Below are positions 9,383 to 17,506 of a DNA stretch of 35,388 bases, one piece after another (the first letter of the stretch is position 1; the number at the start of each line of letters is the position of its first letter). The notes beneath the pieces are model-generated. The model saw only the letters and a list, made by a program, of their open reading frames with translations. It was not told where the DNA came from and ran no database searches. Made by a program: the position numbers and the translations under genes. The stretch is from CAZYYO01 sp964650965 (GTDB taxonomy: Bacteria; Bacillota; Clostridia; Lachnospirales; Lachnospiraceae). The stretch spans positions 1 through 35,388 of the forward strand of contig CAZYYO010000020.1 in NCBI GenBank assembly GCA_964650965.1. Direction: 5' to 3'.

Positions 9383-10282
9383 TTACTGTGGAATTTTTCC
9401 AAGAAAGCTTGCAACCATTTCCTCATAGCGAACAGGATCGCTTTCGTAGGATTCGGCATGCTTGGCACCTGGAAAATAAATCAATCCCTTTTGGCAGGTG
9501 GTAGCTTCGAACATTTTCTTACTGTTACTGCTGGGAATAAAATCATCATTTTCTCCATGGATAAACAAAACAGGCGTCTGATTATGAGGCAATGCCTGAA
9601 TGGGGTTTACCTGATAGAAGCTGTAATGATATATGATTCGTAAGAATCCGGAAGCAATATGTACTACCCAGCCGGGAAGATGCATTCGCCACATGGCTTG
9701 ATAAATTAACAATTCGCTTAGATTAGAAAACCCACAATCAGCAATGCAAAAGGTAAATTCATGAGTTAGCCCCAAGGCCTGAATACTGCTGGCGGCTCCC
9801 AGACTTTCTCCATGAAGCCCAATGGATACATCACTGCCAAAGCGAGCCTTAATGGCCTCCTTTATAGCAATAATGTCCTGGCTCTCCAAATATCCCATAG
9901 AGCAGTAGGTGCTTTTATTTTCCCCGTGATGTCTTAAATCGTATATGTATACGTTATATCCCAGCTTGTGAAAAATATTGGCGTACTTCACGCTTCCGTA
10001 GCGGGTATAGGTGTAGCCATGGGTGATAATGATATATTTCTTACTGTGATTAGGAAGTAAAACACCATGCAATAAATATCCGTCGAAGCTTTCAATGTTC
10101 CACAGGATTTTTTCATAGGAATCATAGTCGCCCCAGACCCCTTTGGCCTTCTCTAGTTTCATGGTTTCCTGTAAGGAATACCGTTTGGGACGTATCACAT
10201 ATTCCATTAATGCAAGCCCAAGTAACAGCAGCAATACAATCAAAAAGACAATAATCAAAAAGATTGTAATCAAAATTTTCAT
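9383..10282 (-). CDS. Membrane-anchored alpha/beta hydrolase
   Basis: The 299-residue protein has an N-terminal hydrophobic segment (residues about 3-27, very Leu/Ile rich) that should anchor it with the catalytic domain outside the cell. The fold shows an oxyanion region ITHGYTYTRYG, the nucleophile elbow GESLG, an acid in HGENDDFIP and the catalytic His in GAKHAES, which together form a Ser-Asp-His triad. The layout resembles the YqkD/BEM46-like serine hydrolases of Bacillota; the true substrate is unknown. TTGGAGG precedes the start on the minus strand and a good promoter lies at 10333-10360. It is a single-gene unit, convergent with the methionine genes. Confidence 0.88.
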   Translation of the reverse strand: MKILITIFLIIVFLIVLLLLLGLALMEYVIRPKRYSLQETMKLEKAKGVWGDYDSYEKILWNIESFDGYLLHGVLLPNHSKKYIIITHGYTYTRYGSVKYANIFHKLGYNVYIYDLRHHGENKSTYCSMGYLESQDIIAIKEAIKARFGSDVSIGLHGESLGAASSIQALGLTHEFTFCIADCGFSNLSELLIYQAMWRMHLPGWVVHIASGFLRIIYHYSFYQVNPIQALPHNQTPVLFIHGENDDFIPSSNSKKMFEATTCQKGLIYFPGAKHAESYESDPVRYEEMVASFLGKIPQ

Positions 10283-10332
10283 ATAATAAATCCTCCAAAT
10301 TTCGTTTCTTTGAAATCTTTATGTTAGTTCTT

Positions 10333-10360
10333 ATTATAAGAAATATATTATAAAAGTCAA
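10333..10360 (-). promoter_or_regulatory. Sigma-A promoter of the alpha/beta hydrolase gene
   Basis: Read on the minus strand, TTGACT (10360-10355), a 16-base spacer and TATAAT (10338-10333) form a near-consensus promoter about 50 bases before the start codon at 10282. Confidence 0.7.
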
Positions 10361-10504
10361 CGAACGGATGATAAGGGAAGAAGGAGATATATTTGCACAT
10401 TCCAATAAATTGTGGTAATTTTTCAGGTAAGGAATACAATTTTAGAAAGCTTTTTGTTGGAACGTTTGGATTTATTCATAGAGCAAATAGAAAGAGGGAA
10501 CATC

Positions 10505-11113
10505 ATGGATATGGACACGAAGGAAAGAAGTGTATCAGGGTTTTTATATGAAAATCCTGAAATGTATTCGCAGGCCCTTAAGGAAGCGAAGGCAGTTGAG
10601 TATATAAATGATCAAATTGATATGGAACATCCCCAGATGGTACTTCAGGCATATCAACAGTTAATTCACCAGGAGTTATTTCATACGCAAGTAGGATATG
10701 ATTTCTTGAAGAAAATGCAGGGGTTTTTATACGCAGTTCCAGAGATTGCCAAGGAAGATATTATGGATATTCCAGTGCAACAGGTAAATGTAACATCCAC
10801 AAGGAAAGAAACAAAGAAAAAACGTAATGTTTCTAATCACAAAATAGTTGGTGGATTACTTTTTGTATGCATTGTTCTTTTGATTATGGTAATTGCCATG
10901 TTTGCCATTACCTTATCTAGTGACAATCCCACCATTCTTAATTATCAGGAGAAAATCGTAGACCAATATGCCACATGGGAGGAATCTTTAGACCAGCGAG
11001 AGGAAGAATTGAATCAACGACAGGAAGCCTTAGATGAGAAAGAAGACCAGTTGAAACAGCAAAGCACCCAGGCAAATTCACCGGCAGATACGAATATGCC
11101 GGAAAATGAGTAA
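10505..11113 (+). CDS. Single-pass membrane protein with C-terminal coiled coil, unknown function
   Basis: The product has 202 residues. Residues 1-90 look soluble and helical, a basic stretch (TRKETKKKR, about 99-107) precedes one membrane helix (about 114-138), and residues 150-185 form a strongly charged coiled coil (DQREEELNQRQEALDEKEDQ). The positive-inside rule puts the N-terminus in the cytoplasm and the coiled coil outside. The ATG at 10505 has only AGAGGGAA upstream, a modest site; an upstream extension to 10412 in frame is possible but weaker. It lies 69 bases before a two-component pair, so a role in sensing is conceivable but not shown. I do not recognise the family. Confidence 0.7.
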   Translation: MDMDTKERSVSGFLYENPEMYSQALKEAKAVEYINDQIDMEHPQMVLQAYQQLIHQELFHTQVGYDFLKKMQGFLYAVPEIAKEDIMDIPVQQVNVTSTRKETKKKRNVSNHKIVGGLLFVCIVLLIMVIAMFAITLSSDNPTILNYQEKIVDQYATWEESLDQREEELNQRQEALDEKEDQLKQQSTQANSPADTNMPENE

Positions 11114-11182
11114 TTCACAAATTATACATATTATATGGTTATGATGGGTTCATCAAGAAAATCAGTTTGAGAGGTAAATACT

Positions 11183-11872
11183 ATGGCTGCACAAAAAATA
11201 TTAGTAGTAGATGATGAGAGCAGATTGCGTAAATTAGTTCGGGATTTCCTTATTCGAGAAGGCTATGAGGTTTTGGAAGCAGGAGATGGAGAAGAAGCAC
11301 TGGATTTATACTACAAGACAGATGATATTAATCTGATTATTTTAGATGTTATGATGCCTAAGGTAAATGGCTATGATGTGTGCCGAGAAATACGGGAAAG
11401 CTCTAAGCTCCCAATTATTATGCTAACTGCCAAGGGAGAAGAAAGTGATGAACTCCAGGGCTTCGATTGTGGTGCAGATGAATACATTTCCAAACCTTTT
11501 AGCCCTAAAATTCTTATGGCGAGAGTGGGGGCTATTTTAAGAAGAACGCAGGAAATGGATGCGGAATCCAAGGTACTTAGTGCAGGGGGAATTGTCTTGG
11601 ATATTGATGCCCATGTAGTTACGATTGATGGACAGGAAATTGTATTAAGTGTTAAGGAATTTGAGCTGCTGGTTTATTTTGTGACGAATAAAGGAATTGC
11701 ACTTTCCCGGGAGAAAATTTTAAATAACGTATGGGATTATGATTATTTTGGTGATGCTAGAACCATTGATACCCATGTGAAGAAGCTAAGAAGTAAAATG
11801 GGAGCAAAAGGAGATTACATTAAAACCATCTGGGGCATGGGCTACAAGTTTGAAGTAGAGGATGAAGCATGA
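11183..11872 (+). CDS. OmpR-family response regulator
   Basis: The 229-residue regulator has a receiver domain with the acidic pair D10/D11, phospho-acceptor D55 (IILDVMMPK), T82 and K104, then a winged-helix DNA-binding domain (about 130-227, ending DYIKTIWGMGYKFE). It should bind DNA when phosphorylated by the kinase encoded next, whose start overlaps its stop by four bases (ATGA). GAGAGG precedes the ATG. Its target genes are unknown; the lipoprotein and CheV genes downstream are candidates by position. Confidence 0.95.
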   Translation: MAAQKILVVDDESRLRKLVRDFLIREGYEVLEAGDGEEALDLYYKTDDINLIILDVMMPKVNGYDVCREIRESSKLPIIMLTAKGEESDELQGFDCGADEYISKPFSPKILMARVGAILRRTQEMDAESKVLSAGGIVLDIDAHVVTIDGQEIVLSVKEFELLVYFVTNKGIALSREKILNNVWDYDYFGDARTIDTHVKKLRSKMGAKGDYIKTIWGMGYKFEVEDEA

Positions 11873-13368
11873 TAAGACGTGGTAACATGAAAAAGAAAAT
11901 GGGAAATATCAATCGTCAGATTGCAGGGACGATTATTTGTCTTGTGGCCGGCACAATTGCATTGTGCTGGCTTCTTAATACTTGTTTGTTGGAACGGTTT
12001 TATATGATTAACAAGCAAAATACCATGGTGGATACCTTTCACATATTAGATAAAGAAGCTGGGGATGGTTCCTTGTACTCACAAGACTTTCAGTTGTCCT
12101 TTGAGCAGATGTGTGCCAATGGAAATTTATCAATCCTTATTATATCTTCTGATGGAACCGTAGAATTATCCTCTTCTGGGGAAAATGATGCCATGTTATC
12201 CCAGCTGCTATATACTATTTTTGAGCATAACAAGGATCATTCTGTTACCATTAAATCAAAAGAGAACTATGTTTTGGAACTTCAAACAGATCAACGTTTA
12301 AATGAAGAATATCTGGTTATGTGGGGAACGTTACAGGATGGAAATATGATTATGATGCGTTCTGCAGTAGAAAGCATCAAGGAAGCTGTTGTGGTATCTA
12401 ATCGATTTCTTCTGTATGTAGGATTTTTCTCTATTATTGTCAGCTTTATTATTATTGAATTGTATACGAAACGAATTACCAGACCTATCTTACAGCTTAC
12501 GGAAATCTCTAAAAGAATGACGGAGTTAGATTTTGATGCAAAGTATCATCCTCAGGAGAGACAAAATGAAATTGATGTCCTTGGAGAGCATATGAATGTG
12601 TTGTCCGAAAATTTACAGACTACCATTCAGGAGTTGAAGCAGGCAAATAATGAACTTCAACAGGATATTGAGCAGCGTGATAAAAGCGAAATTATGCGAA
12701 AAGAATTTCTTTCTAACGTTAGTCATGAACTAAAGACTCCGATTGCGTTGATTCAAGGATATGCGGAAGGTCTTATGGAAGGGGTATCTGATGATGCGGA
12801 AAGCCGAAGCTTTTATTGCGAGGTCATTGTAGATGAAGCAAAAAAAATGAATCGCATGGTGAAAGAGCTTCTTGCACTAAACCAGTTAGAATATGGTCAG
12901 GATAATATAACCATGGAACGATTCGATTTGACCGCACTGATTCAGGGTGTTATCAATGCTTCCTCTATATTGCTTAAGCAGGAGGAAATTACAATTACTT
13001 TTCCATATACCGACAGCTGCTATGTGTGGGCAGATGAATTTTTCACAGAGCAGGTGTTTAGCAATTATCTAAGCAATGCGATTCACTATGCATCGGGGGA
13101 CAAGCATATAGATGTAAAATATCAGCAGAATGAGCACAGCATTCGCGTCAGCGTCTTTAATACCGGAAAACAAATTGCACCTCAGGATATTTCTCATATA
13201 TGGGAGAAATTCTACAAGGCAGATAAGGCAAGAACCAGAGAATATGGGGGAAGTGGAATTGGTTTATCTGTTGTTAAAGCAGTTATGGATAGTTTCCATA
13301 AAGATTGTGGTGTCATTAATCATGATAATGGGGTAGAATTCTGGTTTGAATTAGATAATGAAGTGTAA
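11869..13368 (+). CDS. Membrane sensor histidine kinase
   Basis: The 499-residue kinase has a membrane helix near residues 17-40, an extracellular sensor domain of about 130 residues, and a second helix near 180-200. A HAMP linker follows (TKRITRPILQLTEISKRM), then a coiled-coil stretch. The dimerisation and phospho-acceptor box is FLSNVSHELKTP with H286. The ATPase domain has the N box NYLSNAIHYA and the G box GGSGIGLSVVK. It should phosphorylate the regulator encoded just upstream. The ATG at 11869 gives a four-base overlap; an internal ATG at 11887 is an alternative start. The sensor domain shows no motif that reveals the signal. Confidence 0.94.
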   Translation: MIRRGNMKKKMGNINRQIAGTIICLVAGTIALCWLLNTCLLERFYMINKQNTMVDTFHILDKEAGDGSLYSQDFQLSFEQMCANGNLSILIISSDGTVELSSSGENDAMLSQLLYTIFEHNKDHSVTIKSKENYVLELQTDQRLNEEYLVMWGTLQDGNMIMMRSAVESIKEAVVVSNRFLLYVGFFSIIVSFIIIELYTKRITRPILQLTEISKRMTELDFDAKYHPQERQNEIDVLGEHMNVLSENLQTTIQELKQANNELQQDIEQRDKSEIMRKEFLSNVSHELKTPIALIQGYAEGLMEGVSDDAESRSFYCEVIVDEAKKMNRMVKELLALNQLEYGQDNITMERFDLTALIQGVINASSILLKQEEITITFPYTDSCYVWADEFFTEQVFSNYLSNAIHYASGDKHIDVKYQQNEHSIRVSVFNTGKQIAPQDISHIWEKFYKADKARTREYGGSGIGLSVVKAVMDSFHKDCGVINHDNGVEFWFELDNEV

Positions 13369-13444
13369 CTTTTTGTTGAATAAAAGAGACAAGAATGATA
13401 ACATGAATATAACTGTAGGAACAGGGATTGTTCAAGGAGAGAAT

Positions 13445-14134
13445 ATGAGAAATAAGAAGAGAATTCTTTGTGGAATCTTGCTTGTAATCTGTTTTATTTC
13501 TACTGGCTGTGGTGAGAAATTAATAACATTATCGGATGATGAATCAGCGGCGATATCCCAATATGCTGCCAAGGTAATCTCCAAATACAATAAGACGCAG
13601 GATAACGGTTTATATTGTGTTGCTTCCGAAGATGAACCAGCAGTTACAGAAGAAGAGCCAGATACAGAAGGACAAACAGGGAACCAGGCAGAAGGTGGGA
13701 CGGATGACAACACGGATGTTGCCAGCGTTTCTTTAGCAGATGCGTTGAAGGTATCTGGAATTCATTTTACCTATCAGGGGTTTGAAGTGCAAACAGAATA
13801 TCAGGGGACCGATTACTATATGCTGACTCCCAATCAAGGATATTCTTATCTGGTTTTGAATATTCAGGGGACGAATGATACAGATGGGGATATTCCGTTA
13901 GACATTTTATCCATAAATCCTGTTTTTCGAGCTACGGTGAATGGGGGAGCGGAAGCATCGGCAGAAATAACCATATTACCCAATGATTTATCAACCTATC
14001 AGGGAACGATTGCTTCTAAAAACAGTGTTGATTTTGTCCTTTTGTTCCAGGTGAAATCCGATGTTCTTTCCGCTGTGAATCAGATTACCTTACAGATGAA
14101 GACGGATGGGCAGTTCGTATCGATTTCGCTATAA
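13445..14134 (+). CDS. Surface lipoprotein with DUF4352-like domain
   Basis: The 229-residue precursor begins with basic residues, a hydrophobic core and a lipobox ending STGC, with C22 the predicted lipidated cysteine, so it should sit on the outer face of the membrane. Residues about 55-95 form an acidic, low-complexity Glu/Thr linker. The C-terminal part (about 100-228) is beta-rich, with GYSYLVLNIQGTN and a FVLLFQV strand, which resembles the immunoglobulin-like DUF4352 fold. It lies 76 bases after the kinase gene and may be an accessory to it. The ATG at 13445 has AAGGAGAG (13434-13441) upstream; a frame from 13358 would spoil the signal peptide. Confidence 0.82.
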   Translation: MRNKKRILCGILLVICFISTGCGEKLITLSDDESAAISQYAAKVISKYNKTQDNGLYCVASEDEPAVTEEEPDTEGQTGNQAEGGTDDNTDVASVSLADALKVSGIHFTYQGFEVQTEYQGTDYYMLTPNQGYSYLVLNIQGTNDTDGDIPLDILSINPVFRATVNGGAEASAEITILPNDLSTYQGTIASKNSVDFVLLFQVKSDVLSAVNQITLQMKTDGQFVSISL

Positions 14135-14195
14135 ATGTTATTTCTAAATGAAAATATGTAAAGAAAAAACGTAGAGATGTATTAGGAGGAGAAAG

Positions 14196-15110
14196 ATGGA
14201 TACAAATATATTACTGGAATCAGGAACAAATGAGCTGGAAATACTTGAATTTAAAGTTGCGGATAATTTTTATGGAATTAATGTGGCTAAGATTCGAGAA
14301 ATATTGTTATATCAGCATGTAACACCCATTCCTAATGCACATCCATGTATTGAAGGAATATTTATGCCGCGAGACACCATGATTTCAGTGATTAACCTTA
14401 GGAAATGTCTTGGAATTCAAACAGAAGCGGATACGGATGGTTTATTTATTATTACGAATTTTAATAAATTAAACACAGCTTTTCATGTAGATGAAGTAAT
14501 GGGAATCCACCGTGTTTCCTGGGAAGAAATTATTAAGCCAGATGCAACCATCAGTACAGAAGATTCTGGAGTTTCCACAGGTGTGGTAAAGCTAGGGGAT
14601 CGTCTTGTAGTCATTCTTGATTTTGAGAAAATTGTTTCTGATATTAATCCAGAGACAGGACTGAAGGTGTCTGACATGGATAATTATGAAGAGCGGGATC
14701 GCAGTCATTCTCCTATTTTAATTGCAGAAGATTCACAGCTTTTAAGTAAATTAATTTGTGAATGCTTGCGGAAAGCAGGTTACACCAATCTTTCGGTACA
14801 TATGAATGGTCAGGAAGCATGGGACAAGCTGGTAGAATTAAATGATGCGGGAACGGTTCTGTCAGATGTTCACTGTATTATTACAGATATTGAGATGCCA
14901 CTTATGGATGGACATCGTCTTACCAAACTGGTAAAAGAGAATGAAGTTATGAAAAATATCCCTGTTATCATATTCTCATCTCTAATCAACGAAGAAATAC
15001 GGAAAAAGGGTGAATTGTTAGGTGCAGATGCGCAATTGACAAAGCCTGAAATCGGAAGTCTTGTTTCAGCTATTGATGATTTGGTTGAAAAATATGAGAG
15101 ACGAAGATAA
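14196..15110 (+). CDS. cheV: CheV-type chemotaxis coupling protein (CheW domain plus receiver)
   Basis: The 304-residue protein combines an N-terminal CheW-like domain (about 15-155; FYGINVAKIREIL, FMPRDTMISVINLR, VVILDFEKI) with a C-terminal receiver domain (about 172-300). The receiver has the acidic pair in IAEDSQ, phospho-acceptor D231 in IITDIEMPLMDG, and a conserved Lys in LTKPE near 282. CheV proteins couple receptors to CheA and help adaptation. No other chemotaxis gene is nearby. TTAGGAGGAG lies before the ATG, and a hairpin terminator follows at 15127. Confidence 0.92.
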   Translation: MDTNILLESGTNELEILEFKVADNFYGINVAKIREILLYQHVTPIPNAHPCIEGIFMPRDTMISVINLRKCLGIQTEADTDGLFIITNFNKLNTAFHVDEVMGIHRVSWEEIIKPDATISTEDSGVSTGVVKLGDRLVVILDFEKIVSDINPETGLKVSDMDNYEERDRSHSPILIAEDSQLLSKLICECLRKAGYTNLSVHMNGQEAWDKLVELNDAGTVLSDVHCIITDIEMPLMDGHRLTKLVKENEVMKNIPVIIFSSLINEEIRKKGELLGADAQLTKPEIGSLVSAIDDLVEKYERRR

Positions 15111-15126
15111 GTAATTACGGTTTATC

Positions 15127-15155
15127 AAGGGGTGTGATATAATCACATCCCTTTT
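15127..15155 (+). terminator. Intrinsic terminator of cheV, overlapping a possible extended -10 promoter
   Basis: AAGGGGTGTGA (15127-15137) pairs with TCACATCCCTT through one G-U pair, with loop TATAA and then TTTT. The loop region also reads TGATATAAT (15135-15143), an extended -10 box that could start transcription of the next gene 39 bases downstream. Confidence 0.75.
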
Positions 15156-15181
15156 ATAAATAGTTAGATGGAGGTATTCTT

Positions 15182-16867
15182 GTGCCAAAAGAAGAAGATT
15201 ATTTAGATGGTTTACTTAATTCCATTAACCAGGTAAAAACAGATGTATCAGATGCTGAGCTTAAGGCGCAGCAGGAACGTAAGGCAAAGCTTGAAGAAAG
15301 AAATAAGATTCAACCAAAAGATAATTTTATTGAAGCTGCGGGATTAAAGAATTTTAAACCCAAAAAGGTTTCCCGGGACAATTTGCGACAGGCTTTTTCT
15401 GAGGAAGATTTTCTGAAGGGATTTGAAGAAGAACTTTCCAATGGCGAAGCAGATGCATTTCTCCAGGCATTTGAGCAGGAGATTGATGATGATGAACAGG
15501 AATATCAGAAATTAATTGCTTCTCAGGAGGAAGAAGAACAACCGCAACAGACTTCTTTTATGGAAAATGTGGAAAACATTGTTTCTAGGGCAAAAGCGCA
15601 GGTGGAAAATGGGGAAGAACTAGAGTCACTGCCAGATGCTGATTTGGATTTATCGGTGGAACCTGATGAAGTTGCATCTGAGCAAATCATGGAGCAGGAA
15701 GACGATGCTGCTTTTATGGAAGATATGGAACCAGGTTCTATAGAGGCTGCACTGGAGGATTTGCCTGATAACGCGGTAGAACTTGAGGATGAGTTTGCTC
15801 CCGATGCATTGGATGAAGTACCACTTGTGGATGAAGAATCACCTATAGATGAAGTGCCGCTTATGGATGAAGAAGGGGAAGAAACTGACCTGATGGATTT
15901 ATTGTCTGGCAATGAGGATCAGGAATTGTTAGATATTGGTGCCCTATTAGAGGCAGATGCTTCTGATATTCCATTGGAGGATGCACAGGAGGAATTTGAT
16001 TCTCTTGCCAGTGAAAATGGGGAAGGACTTTCGGAATCACAGGTGTCTATTGACGGGGAGGAACCTGAGAAAGATAAGAAATTAAGCTTTAAAGATATTC
16101 TGGGGAAATTAAAAAAGATAATCTTCGGTGATGAGGATGAGGAAGATGAAGTTGTTGAAATTAAAGAGCAGCAAATCGAAGACCATACCCAGGAAAATTT
16201 AGATATTTTGAAAAACTTTGAAGATGCAGATGCTACCCAACTAGAAGAGAAAAAATCAAAGAAAGAAAAGAAACCCAAGAAAGAGAAAAAACCGAAAGAG
16301 AAGAAGCCTAAGAAAGAGAAAAAACCGAAGAAACCAAAAGAACCGGATAATTCTCCTAAGATACCATTAAAATCCATTTTGATATTTGTTATTTTTGCCA
16401 TTTCTATGATCATCTTAATTATGCTTGGTACTCGTGTTCTGGGATATCAGAGAATTATTGCATCCTCCCAGAAGGTATATGCTACTGGAGATTATGTGTC
16501 AGCATATGAACAGATTGCAGGGGAGGACTTAAAGGATAAGGATGCCGATTATGGAAAAAAGGTTCGCCTGTTAGCTGATTTGCAAAGTAAATTTGCTCAG
16601 TATGATGCATCTATGAGAATTCAGAAGTACGATATGGCATTGGATTCTCTGGTACTTGGTTATGGCAGATATCAAAAGAACATAGAGGAAGCCAATCAGC
16701 TGGGAATCTCTGATGAATATAATACCTTAGGAGACCAACTACTTCAGCAGCTGACGGATCAATTTGGTGTTAGCGGCGATGAAGCTTTAACGATTTTTAA
16801 TCAGAAAAACAGAGAAGATTATACAAGGGAAATTAATCGTGTGCTTCAACAGCTGGGATTAATGTAA
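15182..16867 (+). CDS. Highly charged single-pass membrane protein, unknown function
   Basis: The 561-residue protein has an unusual layout. Residues about 75-345 are extremely acidic and low in complexity, with a short repeat (DEVPLVDEE, then DEVPLMDEE). Residues about 355-390 are a lysine-proline tract built of KKEKKPK units. One membrane helix (about 395-420, LIFVIFAISMIILIMLG) follows, and about 140 residues lie beyond it, probably outside the cell. By charge the N-terminus is cytoplasmic. It starts with GTG at 15182, seven bases after TGGAGG. hisH begins 19 bases after its stop. I do not recognise the family; helical repeats in the C-terminal part (ASSQKVYATGDYVSAYEQI) hint at a TPR-like fold. 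Confidence 0.75.
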   Translation: MPKEEDYLDGLLNSINQVKTDVSDAELKAQQERKAKLEERNKIQPKDNFIEAAGLKNFKPKKVSRDNLRQAFSEEDFLKGFEEELSNGEADAFLQAFEQEIDDDEQEYQKLIASQEEEEQPQQTSFMENVENIVSRAKAQVENGEELESLPDADLDLSVEPDEVASEQIMEQEDDAAFMEDMEPGSIEAALEDLPDNAVELEDEFAPDALDEVPLVDEESPIDEVPLMDEEGEETDLMDLLSGNEDQELLDIGALLEADASDIPLEDAQEEFDSLASENGEGLSESQVSIDGEEPEKDKKLSFKDILGKLKKIIFGDEDEEDEVVEIKEQQIEDHTQENLDILKNFEDADATQLEEKKSKKEKKPKKEKKPKEKKPKKEKKPKKPKEPDNSPKIPLKSILIFVIFAISMIILIMLGTRVLGYQRIIASSQKVYATGDYVSAYEQIAGEDLKDKDADYGKKVRLLADLQSKFAQYDASMRIQKYDMALDSLVLGYGRYQKNIEEANQLGISDEYNTLGDQLLQQLTDQFGVSGDEALTIFNQKNREDYTREINRVLQQLGLM

Positions 16868-16886
16868 GGAAAAGGAAAAAGAAAAA

Positions 16887-17495
16887 ATGATTGCAATATT
16901 AGATTATGATGCTGGCAATATAAAAAGTGTTGAAAAAGCATTAAATTTGTTAGGTGAAGAGACGATTGTTTCAAGAAATTCCAAGGAAATTTTTAAGGCA
17001 GATCATGTAATTCTTCCAGGGGTAGGTGCCTTTACCGATGCCATGGAGCATTTAAAACGGTATGAATTAGATAAGGTGATACAGGAAGTGGTTGCACAGC
17101 AAATTCCATTTTTGGGTATTTGCTTGGGACTGCAGTTGTTATTTGATGGAAGTGAAGAGGGAAGCGGAACGGAAGGACTACATATTCTTCCAGGAGACAT
17201 TGTTAGAATTCCCTCAGAACCAGGAATTAAGATTCCCCACATTGGATGGAATTCTCTGGAGCTGACCAATCAAGGGAGACTCTTTCAAGGAATATCGGAT
17301 CAGTCCTATGTGTATTTCGTGCATTCCTATTATTTGAAGGCAAAACAGGAAGCCATGGTAAAAGCCAGTTGCGAATATGGTTCCACCCATATTCATGCAT
17401 CCGTGGAAGAAAATAATATTTTCGCCTGTCAGTTTCATCCGGAAAAGAGTAGTGCGGTTGGCTTGACAATTTTGAAAAATTTTGCTGGAATATAA
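16887..17495 (+). CDS. hisH: Imidazole glycerol phosphate synthase, glutaminase subunit
   Basis: This 202-residue class I glutamine amidotransferase releases ammonia from glutamine for HisF in histidine biosynthesis. The nucleophile is C79 in LGICLGLQ, and H184 and E186 in QFHPEKS complete the triad. Length and the N-terminal IAILDYDAGNIKSV are typical. It is followed 11 bases later by hisF, its obligate partner. The other histidine genes are not in the window, so the pathway must be encoded in pieces elsewhere. Confidence 0.95.
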   Translation: MIAILDYDAGNIKSVEKALNLLGEETIVSRNSKEIFKADHVILPGVGAFTDAMEHLKRYELDKVIQEVVAQQIPFLGICLGLQLLFDGSEEGSGTEGLHILPGDIVRIPSEPGIKIPHIGWNSLELTNQGRLFQGISDQSYVYFVHSYYLKAKQEAMVKASCEYGSTHIHASVEENNIFACQFHPEKSSAVGLTILKNFAGI

Positions 17496-17506
17496 GGAGA
17501 GCGGAT

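Noticed and set aside
15131..15148. TGTGA..TCACA palindrome as a CRP-type binding site
   Set aside because: The half-sites are only five bases apart and belong to a terminator stem; Crp sites need about six central bases with a longer consensus.
15523..15912. Long Ser-rich open frame on the minus strand
   Set aside because: It is the complement of the Glu/Asp-rich codons of the gene at 15182; it has low complexity and no ribosome site.
16250..16345. Tandem DNA repeat that might suggest a CRISPR or minisatellite array
   Set aside because: The repetition follows the KKEKKPK protein repeat in frame, with no regular spacers.
15919..16413. Phe/Ser-rich minus-strand frame resembling a membrane protein
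   Set aside because: It mirrors the lysine-rich tract of the same gene; the Phe runs come from AAA/AAG codons read backwards.
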